A DNA stretch of 64,000 nt from Amphritea pacifica (GTDB taxonomy: Bacteria > Pseudomonadota > Gammaproteobacteria > Pseudomonadales > Balneatricaceae): positions 1-64,000 of the forward strand of contig NZ_JAFFZO010000016.1 in NCBI RefSeq assembly GCF_016924145.1, written 5' to 3'. Within the stretch, counting starts at the first letter, position 1. Every line of letters starts with the position of its first letter. This document shows positions 26,257-35,121 of the stretch, piece by piece. Below the pieces are notes generated by a model, which saw only the letters and a list, made by a program, of their open reading frames with translations, had not been told where the DNA came from and searched no databases. A program made the position numbers and the translations under genes.

Positions 26257-26982
26257 ATGAGCATCATCATCCGCAATCTCAGTTTCAGTTATGGCTCTCT
26301 GAATGCCCTTCAGGATATCAATCTGGCACTACAGGAGGGCTGTTTTAATGCCCTGCTGGGGCCTAACGGTGCAGGTAAAAGCACACTGTTTGCGCTGTTA
26401 TCACGACTCTACGCGCTGCAGAGTGGCGAGATCACCATTGCCGGACACAGTATTGCGCATCATCCAGCCCAGGTGATGCGCAAACTCGGCGTGGTATTTC
26501 AGCAAAGTACACTGGACCTGGATCTGAGTGTGGCGCAGAACCTTTACTACCACGCAGCGCTGCACGGTATGTCGAAGCGACAAGCCCTGCCCCGGATCAC
26601 CGAAGAGCTGGCCCGCTTTGATCTCAGCCAGCGACTGCACGATAAGGTCCGCACCCTCAACGGTGGTCATCGACGCCGGGTTGAAATCGCCCGGGCATTG
26701 CTGCATCAGCCCGAAATACTGCTACTCGATGAACCCAGTGTTGGCCTTGATCCCGCCACCCGGGAATCCCTCAACCTACATATTCGTCAGTTATGCACAC
26801 AACAGCATCTCACCGTACTCTGGGCTACCCATCTGATTGAGGAGGTGCATAATGATGACCCCGTTACTATCCTCTTCAAAGGCCGGATTCTCGCCAGCGA
26901 TACTGCCGATCAGTTATGCCAGCAACATCAGAGTGCAGACATCAGTACTCTGTTCCGATCACTTACAGGAACATCAACATGA
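26257..26982 (+). CDS. ABC transporter ATPase of the PQQ alcohol system
   Basis: ATPase of 241 residues. Walker A is GPNGAGKST (about residues 34-42), Walker B LLLDEPSVGLDP (about 155-166), with a switch His in LWATHLIEE. The signature motif is degenerate: LNGGHRRRVEIARALL with LNGGH instead of LSGGQ, which is common in this subfamily. It overlaps the permease start by four bases, so the two are coupled. With the permease it forms an exporter of the ABC-2 type associated with growth on alcohols. Confidence 0.93.
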   Translation: MSIIIRNLSFSYGSLNALQDINLALQEGCFNALLGPNGAGKSTLFALLSRLYALQSGEITIAGHSIAHHPAQVMRKLGVVFQQSTLDLDLSVAQNLYYHAALHGMSKRQALPRITEELARFDLSQRLHDKVRTLNGGHRRRVEIARALLHQPEILLLDEPSVGLDPATRESLNLHIRQLCTQQHLTVLWATHLIEEVHNDDPVTILFKGRILASDTADQLCQQHQSADISTLFRSLTGTST

Positions 26983-27770
26983 CTCTTCGCGATGCACTGA
27001 TCTGTTTTAATGGTCTGTTACAGCGCGAGCTATTGCGTTTTGTGCAGCAGCGCTCGCGGTTTTTCAGCGCCCTGGTTCGCCCCTTGTTGTGGCTGGTTGT
27101 ATTTGCGTCGGGCTTCCGTGCAGCACTGGGTATCGCCATCATTGCGCCTTACGAAACCTATATCACCTATGAGGTGTATATTGTGCCGGGACTGTGCGCC
27201 ATGATTATTCTGTTCAACGGTATGCAAAGCTCGCTGTCAATGGTGTACGACCGGGAGATGGGGAGTATGCGGGTGCTATTGGTGAGCCCCATGCCAAGGC
27301 CTTTCTTACTGCTATCCAAGCTGCTGGCAACCTCGCTGATATCCCTGTTACAGGTTTATGGTTTTCTGGTGATTGCCTGGTTCTGGGGGGTTGAAGCGCC
27401 TCTCTGGGGTTATCTCACCGCACTTCCTGCCTTCCTGTTGGTTGCGATGATGCTGAGTGCGATCGGTTTGTTTATCTCAGCTAAAATCAAGCAGCTGGAA
27501 AACTTTGCCGGGGTGATGAACTTCGTTATTTTTCCGATGTTCTTTCTCTCTTCCGCCCTTTACCCGTTATGGAAGATGCGTGAAGCGAGCGAATGGCTCT
27601 ACTGGATCTGCGCCTGGAACCCCTTCAGCCACGGAGTTGAACTGATCCGGTTTGCACTATACCAGCAGGTAAACAGCACAGCGCTGAGCATCGTGATTAT
27701 AGTAACGCTGGTGGCTTCGATCGTCGCCGTCAGGGGATTTCAGCCTCAGCAGGGGATGGGCAAACGATAG
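26979..27770 (+). CDS. pedC: ABC-2 type permease, PedC-like
   Basis: Membrane protein of 263 residues with six helices and ABC-2 features (YEVYIVPGLCAMIILFNGMQSSLSMVYDREMGSMRVLLVSPMPRP). It matches the permease of the PQQ alcohol transporter called PedC. ATG at 26979 overlaps the ATPase stop and has AGGA eight bases upstream. The substrate is not known. Export of a toxic alcohol, aldehyde or acid is the usual guess. Its last 41 bases overlap the convergent GGDEF gene. Confidence 0.9.
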   Translation: MTLRDALICFNGLLQRELLRFVQQRSRFFSALVRPLLWLVVFASGFRAALGIAIIAPYETYITYEVYIVPGLCAMIILFNGMQSSLSMVYDREMGSMRVLLVSPMPRPFLLLSKLLATSLISLLQVYGFLVIAWFWGVEAPLWGYLTALPAFLLVAMMLSAIGLFISAKIKQLENFAGVMNFVIFPMFFLSSALYPLWKMREASEWLYWICAWNPFSHGVELIRFALYQQVNSTALSIVIIVTLVASIVAVRGFQPQQGMGKR

Positions 27771-29859
27771 TGCCGGGGTTGTCACCATAGAAGATAACCC
27801 GGCCGCGTCCCTGATGCTTGGCCATGTAAAGCCCCTGGTCTGCCGATTTCATCAGTTCAAATGCATCCTCGCCCTGATGGTGGACAGCCACGCCGATACT
27901 GCAACTGATCGCGATTTCAACATCGGCAAAACGCACCGGTTTCAGCAACTCACTCAATAACCGCCGGCTAAGTTGGTGTAATTGCCGGGAGTCGCCATCA
28001 TCTTTAAATTTACTCAGCACAACAAACTCATCACCTCCCACTCTGCAGGCAAGATCGGACTCACGAAGACAGTTGGTTAAGCGATTCGCCACCTCACTCA
28101 ACACCGTGTCTCCAACATCATGTCCATAGTTATCATTGATTGCCTTAAAGTGGTCAAGATCAACAAAAAACAGAGCGATGCCCGGAGATTGATAACGCTC
28201 TTTAAAAGCCAGATCCCGGTTCAGACTGTCCATCAGGGTGCGCCGGTTTGCCAGCCCTGTAAGCGGATCGGTTTCCGCCATACTGCGTAACTGCTGTTCC
28301 AGCTCTTTACGCTGGGTAATATCATAAAAGATAGCAATATAGTTCTGCACCTTACCGCTGGAATCCTTGTTAACACTGATCGATAGCCATTCAGGATATA
28401 CCTCACCGTTTTTACGCTGATTCCAGATCTCGCCACGCCAGACGCCCTCGCTATCCAGACTCTGCCACATACGCCGGTAAAAGCCGGCGTCCTGACGGTC
28501 AGAAGCAAGCACTGTCGGATTTTTACCGATAAGTTCATCTTGCCGGTAGCCAGTAATCCGGGTCACTGCGCTGTTCACCTGCAGAATATTGTTGTCGGCA
28601 TCACTGACGATGATCCCTTCATAGGCTGACTCAAAAATCAGGCTACTGAGTTTAAGAGAGTCGGCCGTGTTACGCAGCATAGTCTGCTGCTTGTGGATAT
28701 CGTTCTCATAGCGCTTAAAGCGCGACTGCAGCCAGCGGCTATAGGTGAGCGTCAACAGCAAGGCTAATAAGCCAATGATGGTAAAGGCGATCACCTGCTT
28801 GATCACAACGGTTCGAATCTCCCGATCGCGGGACTGCTCCTGCGTCAACAACAACTCACTCAACTCATCCTGAAAGATACCCGCTATCAGAATCCAGCCA
28901 CGATCATGCAGAGGCTGAATCAGTGATAGCTTCTTACTGGGGGTACTCTCCCCTGGTCTGAACCAGTCATAGAAGCGATAACCGCCTCCATTGTGGGCAG
29001 TCTCTACTACGGTCTGCGCGCTATCCCGAATCCTGGGGTCTGGATCATCTGTAAAATTAACCCCCTCCAGCTCAGGAGTGACACCACTGGCCAGCAGGGT
29101 TCCATCATTGTTCGCCAGCGCAAAATAACCGGTATGTCCAAAGCGGATGTTGCGGATGTAGTTATAGATTCGTGGTTTAAGATCATCTTCAAACCGATAC
29201 AGATAATCACCAGTACCAACAATCCAGTTGTAGGGTTCAAACACCTCGACGTAGGCGATCTTATCTTTCATCACCTGATTGTTATCGGGTGCATACCAAC
29301 GATAACTGGAGAATCCGGCACGTTGAGTGTTAGATACCGCCTCTATCAGCCCGCGCATAATATAGTGCCCGGTATCATCCCGGTTGTTCAGCAGGGAGCG
29401 CCCCTCCATCTCCGGGGCGATCGGCAACAACACGGCGGTGCCATCCATCTGATCAATAAAATAATACCCCCGGCCATCAAAAAAACGGATCTGCCGCAGC
29501 GCCTCAACCAGCAACTGTTTCATCTCAGCTTCACTGAGCTGTTTATGATAGCGCTGGTAGAGCGAGTTCATCAGTTGCAGGGCCTGACGGGTTTGCAGAC
29601 GCGATTCACGTTTAAGCAGATCGGTGGCTTCGGTAAACATCTGTCTGATCATATACTCAGCATCAGCCATCTCGGCGTCGAGCCGCTTTCGCTGGGACTG
29701 CATCAGGTTTTCTCGCAGGGACACCAACTGCTGCTGGTACTGATTTTTGGTGCTGAAAAAGAAATAGAGAGTTTGTGACAGCAACAGTATAAGAATAATA
29801 AATGAGACGCCCCACAACAGCTGGGCAGGGAATCGGGTCGTGTTATTTTTTTTATTCAC
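27730..29859 (-). CDS. Cache-PAS-GGDEF diguanylate cyclase
   Basis: Membrane sensor of 709 residues. The TM helix (about 12-32) precedes a periplasmic region with two Cache-type modules (about 40-340: GRGYYFIDQMDGTAVLLP and FGHTGYFALANNDGTLLASG). Then come a second TM (about 355-375), a PAS domain (about 405-525) and a GGDEF domain with an intact RVGGDEF active site (about residue 618) that makes c-di-GMP. The Cache pair suggests binding of a small organic acid or other ligand. It overlaps the convergent permease gene by 41 bases. A copy of the regulon palindrome lies about 180 bases upstream, so it may belong to the alcohol regulon. Confidence 0.93.
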   Translation of the reverse strand: MNKKNNTTRFPAQLLWGVSFIILILLLSQTLYFFFSTKNQYQQQLVSLRENLMQSQRKRLDAEMADAEYMIRQMFTEATDLLKRESRLQTRQALQLMNSLYQRYHKQLSEAEMKQLLVEALRQIRFFDGRGYYFIDQMDGTAVLLPIAPEMEGRSLLNNRDDTGHYIMRGLIEAVSNTQRAGFSSYRWYAPDNNQVMKDKIAYVEVFEPYNWIVGTGDYLYRFEDDLKPRIYNYIRNIRFGHTGYFALANNDGTLLASGVTPELEGVNFTDDPDPRIRDSAQTVVETAHNGGGYRFYDWFRPGESTPSKKLSLIQPLHDRGWILIAGIFQDELSELLLTQEQSRDREIRTVVIKQVIAFTIIGLLALLLTLTYSRWLQSRFKRYENDIHKQQTMLRNTADSLKLSSLIFESAYEGIIVSDADNNILQVNSAVTRITGYRQDELIGKNPTVLASDRQDAGFYRRMWQSLDSEGVWRGEIWNQRKNGEVYPEWLSISVNKDSSGKVQNYIAIFYDITQRKELEQQLRSMAETDPLTGLANRRTLMDSLNRDLAFKERYQSPGIALFFVDLDHFKAINDNYGHDVGDTVLSEVANRLTNCLRESDLACRVGGDEFVVLSKFKDDGDSRQLHQLSRRLLSELLKPVRFADVEIAISCSIGVAVHHQGEDAFELMKSADQGLYMAKHQGRGRVIFYGDNPGTIVCPSPAEAEIP

Positions 29860-30040
29860 TGATCAGATCCAACGTATTTGCTACGGAAAACGTTTTTTAA
29901 CTCAAACCAACTCACTGCACGGGTAGACCACATAAGCAGAGATCGTATAGACCTTAACGCAGGCATACAGGCCGCAGGATCATATCACAAACGTAAAATT
30001 ATGTTTATTTATCCGTCACTTGCTCCCCAATGACAGATAA

Positions 30041-30056
30041 TAGTACTTTAGTATTG
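30041..30056. promoter_or_regulatory. Regulon palindrome between GGDEF gene and response regulator
   Basis: TAGTAC-TTTA-GTATTG has a perfect left arm and 4 of 6 positions in the right arm. It lies 182 bases upstream of the GGDEF gene and about 300 before the response regulator, so either or both could be targets. The latter would mean autoregulation. Confidence 0.55.
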
Positions 30057-30232
30057 GTTTTTTACACGCATAGTAGAATGGCGATAAACTCCTCCTAACG
30101 GTGTAATAGAATAAGCGTTAATTTATACAGCGGATGTTAACCTGAGCGATCAGGCCTGCGACCAGCTCGGAAGCGGTTGTGGACATATCTGACTAAGAAG
30201 ATCTTCAGCGGTTAAAACGCATCACAGGTAAA

Positions 30233-30339
30233 GCAGTTTCTACACAGAAACTGCAATGTAGTAAACTGGGGTAATAAACCCAGTCCCATTACAGAATAAT
30301 TATAATGGGCGGTAACTATCTGCCAACCGGCAGTCGCCC
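30233..30339 (+). ncRNA. Structured leader with consecutive hairpins before the response regulator
   Basis: Four inverted repeats follow each other directly. They are GCAGTTTC/GAAACTGC (30233-30254), ACTGGG/CCCAGT (30265-30284), CCCATTA/TAATGGG (30285-30309) and CTGCC/GGCAG (30320-30333). An outer pair GGGCG/CGCCC (30307-30339) competes with the third for the same G residues, so two folds exclude each other. It ends 14 bases before the start codon of the regulator. No known riboswitch class was recognised. It could also be DNA-level binding sites. Confidence 0.45.
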
Positions 30340-30353
30340 AGCGGGAGAACAAC

Positions 30354-31022
30354 GTGTATAAAATTCTTATTGCCGACGACCACCCTCTGTTTCGTGAAGC
30401 AATTTGCGGCGTCATCGCGAATGGTTTTCCTGGTTGTGAAACACTCGAAACTGAAGACCTGGACAGTGCACTGGAAATTGCCAAAGAGGAAGAGGACCTT
30501 GATCTGATTCTGCTGGACCTGAATATGCCAGGGATGCACGGTCTGAATGGGCTGATCAGCCTGCGCAATGACTCGCCAACGATTCCCGTTGTAATTGTAT
30601 CAGCGGAACAGGATAAGCAGATTGTACTACAGGCAATCACCTACGGTGCGGTCGGTTTTATCACCAAATCTTCACCACGGGAGCAGATGACCGAAGCATT
30701 GCAGCAGATTCTTAACGGTAATGTTTATCTGCCATCGGACATCATCCGCTCAGAAAAGCCTTCAGGCAGCATCAACCGCCGTCACGATGAGAGCCAGATC
30801 CCGCCTGAGATGTTGTCCTCACTCACTCGCCGGCAGTTACTGGTACTGGAGCGTATGTCTGAAGGTGAATCCAATAAACAGATCGCCTACACCCTCAATA
30901 TCGCAGAGACCACAGTCAAGGCTCATGTCAGCGCAATACTGCGCAAGCTTGGGGTACATAATCGCATTCAGGCGGTGCTCTCTGCCGGCAATGTAGACTT
31001 CAACCAGTACCTGAAACGTTAA
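30354..31022 (+). CDS. LuxR/NarL-type response regulator of the alcohol regulon (AgmR/ErbR-like)
   Basis: Response regulator of 222 residues. The receiver domain (1-120) has Asp8, Asp9, phospho-acceptor Asp55 (LLDLNMPG) and Lys105. The C-terminal LuxR helix-turn-helix (about 153-215) reads [36 protein letters not shown]. It matches the AgmR/ErbR/ExaE group that controls PQQ alcohol oxidation in pseudomonads. Its start is GTG at 30354 with GCGGGAG close upstream. The kinase and FIST genes that follow on the opposite strand probably provide its input. NarL-type proteins bind inverted repeats, so it is my candidate for binding the TAC-N4-GTA palindromes. Confidence 0.92.
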   Translation: MYKILIADDHPLFREAICGVIANGFPGCETLETEDLDSALEIAKEEEDLDLILLDLNMPGMHGLNGLISLRNDSPTIPVVIVSAEQDKQIVLQAITYGAVGFITKSSPREQMTEALQQILNGNVYLPSDIIRSEKPSGSINRRHDESQIPPEMLSSLTRRQLLVLERMSEGESNKQIAYTLNIAETTVKAHVSAILRKLGVHNRIQAVLSAGNVDFNQYLKR

Positions 31023-31139
31023 CCTGCCCATTTCCGGCTACACAGGCAATAAAGTCAGTGCCTGGTGAAGCTTTATAATCCTGACACTGGCCGACATTAG
31101 CAGAGCCACTGACACCCTGCGGTTCATTTGCTGGGGCGC

Positions 31140-33737
31140 TTATTCCAGCAGATGATTGAGCGTCATCTTCAGCTTCATCGGTTTAACCGGTTTATTGATC
31201 AGCAGATAGCCCTGCTCGCGCACGATCTGCTTCAGTTCGTTGGTATAGTTTGCGGTAATCATCACCACCGGAACCGGCTGAGCCAGTCGTTGGTTAAAAT
31301 GGATGGCAGCATCCAAACCATTCTCATCATTATCCAGATGGTAATCAGCGATCAATAACTGCGGCGCTTCCCCGTTATCCAGCAGCGCCATCAACTGCTC
31401 CTCATCGTGGACCGTTTGCACAACACAGCCCCACCCTTCCAGCAGGGTTTGCATCCCCCGACAGATCGCCGGATCATTGTCTATCAACCAGATCTCAGCC
31501 GCCTGAAGCTGGTCTCCAGCCGTTGGCTGATGCGGCTTTTTGGTTCTGACAGGAAGCTGATCAGGCCTGGCCAGAGGAACCTCGACCGAGAACATTGACC
31601 CCTTTCCCGGCACTGAACTGACACTGATCTGATGCCCCAGCATCCGCGATATCTTATCAACGATCGCCAGCCCCAGCCCAAGCCCCTTATCATTCTCCAC
31701 AGGACTGTCTTTCAGACGCTTAAATTCCAGGAAAATATCGCCCAGCTTATCTTCAGGGATACCAAGACCAGTGTCCCACACCTCAATAACCAGACTATTC
31801 CGTTTGCGCCGGCAACCCAGCAGTACTGAACCATGATCGGTATAACGAATCGCGTTAGTCAGGAAGTTTCTCAGAATTCTCGCCAACAGCTGAGAATCGG
31901 AACAGATCACTGCACTGCTTGCTACATAGCGCAACCTCAACTGCTCGCTATTGGCTACCTGCTGATACTCATTGGCGATATTATTCAGCAGACTGCTGGC
32001 CGGAAACACCGTGACGTCAGGTTCAATCACACCGGCATCCAGCTTGGAAATATCCACCAGCGTACTCAGCAGTGACTCCACATCATCCAGCGAACTACCC
32101 ACCGAGTCGATCAGATGCCGCTCACTCTGAACCGCTGGTTTTTCCTGCAGTGCACTGGTAAACAGCCGGGCAGCATTAAGCGGCTGCAACAGGTCATGAC
32201 TGACAGCCGCCAGAAATTTAGTTTTCGACAGGTTAGCCTGCTCAGCATGTTTACTGGCCTCCAGCAGACGCCCCTCCACCTGTTTACGCTCAGTGATCTC
32301 CTGCCTCAACTGATCGTTCAGCTTGGTCAGTTCGGAGGTGCGCTCAATCACCCGCTGCTCCATCGTCTGATAGGATTCCTGCAAGGCATAGGCGGTTTTA
32401 CGCCGCTCAGTAATATCCCTGATCAACACAAAGAAGCCCACCGCATGTCCCTCTGCATCCAGATTGGGCACATAAGCTTTCAGCATATATCGCGGTCCGC
32501 CCTGAGGATCTTTCTCTTCGATCTCAAAGGTGACACTCTCACCCGACAGCGCTCTGTCGATATAGGGTTTGAGATTGACAAACTGATCGCCACCATGAAC
32601 CATTGTGATGGTTTTTCCGATCAGCGCCTCCCGCGGCCAGCCATACCAGTCCTCATACACCTTGTTGGTAAACTGGAATCGCAGATCATCGCCCACATAA
32701 GCGATCAGTGCTGGTACATGGTCGGTAATCAGGCGGATCCACTGCTCACTCTCACGCAATGTTTCAGCATATTGATGGCGCTCGGTAATATCCGTGTAGG
32801 TATTAACAAAGCCACCCTCCTGAATCGGATGGGTACGAATCTCTATCACCTGACCATTACGCAGGCTCTGCTCCAGTTCGATAGTCCCCCCGGCGTGGTG
32901 GTGATTGGTGAAAGGGGTCAGCAGAATCAGTTCACACCGGGCGATCAGATCCTCAAACAGGGGTTGCTCATTCAACTCATCCTCACCAAAGCCTGACAGT
33001 TCCAGAAAGCGCTGATTCCAGACCTCGAGCCGCCCCTCTGAATTGATCAGCACCACCCCCTGAGAGAGGTTATCAACGGTATTTTGTAACACCCGGGATT
33101 TATCCGCCAGGGCACGTTCCCGGCGCGCGGTTTCGTTCTGTTTAAGCTCAGTAATATCGGTGTAGAGAATAACCAGACCACCATCCAGCGTTGGCCGTTC
33201 GCTCACCTGGAACCAGCGGCCATTCTTGAGCCGGTAGAACACCGAGTTATCCGTTTCATCCCCCCGCAGCTCTTCCTCGATCAGCCCATGCTGATCCGCA
33301 AGACGGCGAATATCCTGAATTCCCAGCCCCTCTTCAATGGAGACGCCAGTCCCCGCCCAGACCGATTCAAATTTGCTGTTATAAAGGACAATACGCCGCT
33401 CACTATCAAACAGGACAAATGCATCGGAGATACTTTCAATACCATCAATCAGACGCTGATGCGCTAGTTCGGCCTGCTGTTTTGCCTGACTCAGGGCTGT
33501 ATTGCTGGTTTTTAGATCGCCCAGCGCGACATTCAGTGCGGCGGTTCTTTCGCGTACCTGTTCGGCCAGCACGACAGAGTGTTCAAAAGCGGCATAGGGA
33601 TCGGTACGGGTGGTAGCACTGACTTCAACCCGCTCGATCAGCACCCGGTTGATCTTCTGCAACTTGCGGTTTTCCCGCTCCAGTTGCTCAACCCGCTGGA
33701 CAAGGTCGATCGGCTGATCCTGCCCCATACCCGTCAT
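31140..33737 (-). CDS. Soluble PAS hybrid histidine kinase, ErcS'/NahK-like
   Basis: Cytoplasmic kinase of 865 residues with no membrane helix. An N-terminal coiled coil with the PYAAFEHSVVLAEQVRERT block typical of NahK/ErcS' kinases comes first. Three PAS domains follow (about 95-200, 210-320, 330-445), then the HisKA domain with His514 (AAVSHDLLQPLNA), a HATPase domain (DTGLGIPEDKLGDIF, GLGLGLAIVDKI) and a C-terminal receiver with Asp798. It overlaps the FIST gene by four bases, so the two are translated together and probably interact. In P. aeruginosa ErcS' belongs to the regulatory network of ethanol oxidation, which fits the response regulator next door. Confidence 0.93.
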   Translation of the reverse strand: MTGMGQDQPIDLVQRVEQLERENRKLQKINRVLIERVEVSATTRTDPYAAFEHSVVLAEQVRERTAALNVALGDLKTSNTALSQAKQQAELAHQRLIDGIESISDAFVLFDSERRIVLYNSKFESVWAGTGVSIEEGLGIQDIRRLADQHGLIEEELRGDETDNSVFYRLKNGRWFQVSERPTLDGGLVILYTDITELKQNETARRERALADKSRVLQNTVDNLSQGVVLINSEGRLEVWNQRFLELSGFGEDELNEQPLFEDLIARCELILLTPFTNHHHAGGTIELEQSLRNGQVIEIRTHPIQEGGFVNTYTDITERHQYAETLRESEQWIRLITDHVPALIAYVGDDLRFQFTNKVYEDWYGWPREALIGKTITMVHGGDQFVNLKPYIDRALSGESVTFEIEEKDPQGGPRYMLKAYVPNLDAEGHAVGFFVLIRDITERRKTAYALQESYQTMEQRVIERTSELTKLNDQLRQEITERKQVEGRLLEASKHAEQANLSKTKFLAAVSHDLLQPLNAARLFTSALQEKPAVQSERHLIDSVGSSLDDVESLLSTLVDISKLDAGVIEPDVTVFPASSLLNNIANEYQQVANSEQLRLRYVASSAVICSDSQLLARILRNFLTNAIRYTDHGSVLLGCRRKRNSLVIEVWDTGLGIPEDKLGDIFLEFKRLKDSPVENDKGLGLGLAIVDKISRMLGHQISVSSVPGKGSMFSVEVPLARPDQLPVRTKKPHQPTAGDQLQAAEIWLIDNDPAICRGMQTLLEGWGCVVQTVHDEEQLMALLDNGEAPQLLIADYHLDNDENGLDAAIHFNQRLAQPVPVVMITANYTNELKQIVREQGYLLINKPVKPMKLKMTLNHLLE

Positions 33738-34906
33738 GATTTTCTCCCGATCGCGACACCGGTAAAGGTCTGGTTAACATGCATCCCATCGATCTGCTCA
33801 CCATAGGTGTTAAACCCTACCACCCGGTGGCGCTGCAACAGTTGGGACACAGGATCACTCTTACCACGGATCTGTGCCTCAAGCCGGCGCAGAAAACAGT
33901 CACACCCCAGGGTTAGCAGATGCTCGCCGAGCGCCTCCTCTTCACGCGTCAGTTGCTGATCCAGCTTGGATATCATTTCGCCGGGCTCCATTAGCGTCAG
34001 CACAATACCGTTTTCAACAGCACAGTAGAATGTCAGACTAAGATCATCGTTGACGCTCTGAATAGAGCGGACGAAGTACTCATCGCCTATTCTCACGGCA
34101 ATCGGGTTCAGCGCAAACGACTCATGGTTCAGCTCATCCACCGGCACACCGACAATACGGGAGTACTCAATTGCGGCTGGCTCAGCATTCAGTTCCAGCA
34201 CCCTGCGCTGCTCACTATCCGCCTCGGTAACCACCAGCTTGGTATCGCGGCTTTCCATATGATGACCACTGAACACTCTGAACTCACAACTGGTATTGAT
34301 CAGAATAATCACCGCCGCATTGGTATGAAAAGCGCCATCAAAATAGACATGGGTATTCGCCAGGCAGATATCATCGCCAGCCGACCCTCCGAAATGGGGA
34401 ATACTGCCCAGAGCGGAGTCCAGTGTCACCAGCACCTTTTCCTCCTGAGTCGACAACCCGTCAAACAGTGTCAGGGCAAAACTATGATCCTTTATCGGTG
34501 CCACCTGCTGCTCGAGACACTGCTCAGATAGTTGCTCAACCACCCCCTGAGCATCATTAAAATCAAAGTGCTCCAGACTGCTTATTAAGCGACCACTGAC
34601 AGCAAACGCCTCGCGGGAAAAACCGATCGCAGAGATACACCCCTGATCGTAACCCTCGACGGTTATCTCCCCAGCGGTGGTGCAACCGACCACCAACAGA
34701 TCTTTGAAGCCCAGTTGAAACGCCTTAGCCAGCCTGTCCAGCTGGTATTCCGCCGAGCAGAAAAAAAGAACAAAGTTGAGACCGGGCCAGTTAAGTTGTT
34801 GCTGCAGTTGGTCCACTGCCACCTGTTCATCACGTTCAGTCGTAAATGCAGTGCGCAGCTCGGGCTGGCATATATTCTGAGATGATAGCTTGGTCACAGT
34901 AGTCAC
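33734..34906 (-). CDS. FIST-domain sensor protein (NosP-like)
   Basis: Cytoplasmic protein of 390 residues with FIST_N (about 40-225: LVVGCTTAGEITVEGYDQG, GGSAGDD) and FIST_C (about 235-375, ending VGFNTYGEQIDGMHVNQTFTGVAIG). FIST proteins are small-ligand sensors. NosP, encoded next to the NahK kinase in P. aeruginosa, binds heme and nitric oxide and controls its partner kinase. Here the FIST gene overlaps a NahK/ErcS'-like kinase, the same pairing. Whether it binds heme, NO or something linked to alcohol metabolism cannot be read from the sequence. A cluster of TAC-type half sites lies 50-80 bases upstream. Confidence 0.9.
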   Translation of the reverse strand: MTTVTKLSSQNICQPELRTAFTTERDEQVAVDQLQQQLNWPGLNFVLFFCSAEYQLDRLAKAFQLGFKDLLVVGCTTAGEITVEGYDQGCISAIGFSREAFAVSGRLISSLEHFDFNDAQGVVEQLSEQCLEQQVAPIKDHSFALTLFDGLSTQEEKVLVTLDSALGSIPHFGGSAGDDICLANTHVYFDGAFHTNAAVIILINTSCEFRVFSGHHMESRDTKLVVTEADSEQRRVLELNAEPAAIEYSRIVGVPVDELNHESFALNPIAVRIGDEYFVRSIQSVNDDLSLTFYCAVENGIVLTLMEPGEMISKLDQQLTREEEALGEHLLTLGCDCFLRRLEAQIRGKSDPVSQLLQRHRVVGFNTYGEQIDGMHVNQTFTGVAIGRKS

Positions 34907-34958
34907 ACCGTCGTTTGAAATGACCCTTGAGTCTAAAATGGAATGACAAATGAAAACA

Positions 34959-34986
34959 CTATACTTGAGTACTGAAGAGTAGTACG
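34959..34986. promoter_or_regulatory. Cluster of regulon half sites upstream of the FIST gene
   Basis: CTATAC-TTGA-GTACTG (34959-34974) has the TAC-N4-GTA core and a 5 of 6 right arm. It overlaps a second half site GAGTAC (34967-34972) and a third TAGTAC (34980-34985). The start of the FIST gene is about 53 bases away. Of the sites listed this has the most half sites and the weakest left arm. Confidence 0.5.
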
Positions 34987-35063
34987 AAATTGAAAATAAT
35001 TAAATAAGGTATTGTTTTATAGGAATTAATAATAGAAAAATGCAGGACTAAAGTAGTAGAAAA

Positions 35064-35104
35064 GCATCCTCACCGACAGAGGAAGGGGTTGTCGGTAAGG
35101 ATGC
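35064..35104 (-). terminator. Terminator of the porin gene
   Basis: Long imperfect stem, GCATCCT-C-ACCGACA pairing with TGTCGGT-A-AGGATGC with one mismatch and an 11-base loop. On the minus strand it is followed by TTTTCTACT. It starts 18 bases past the porin stop codon. Confidence 0.88.
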
Positions 35105-35121
35105 GGGAGCTGGCTGACAGA

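Noticed and set aside
32115-32996. 293-codon plus-strand frame inside the hybrid kinase
   Set aside because: It is antisense to PAS domains of the kinase and has no start signal or family match.
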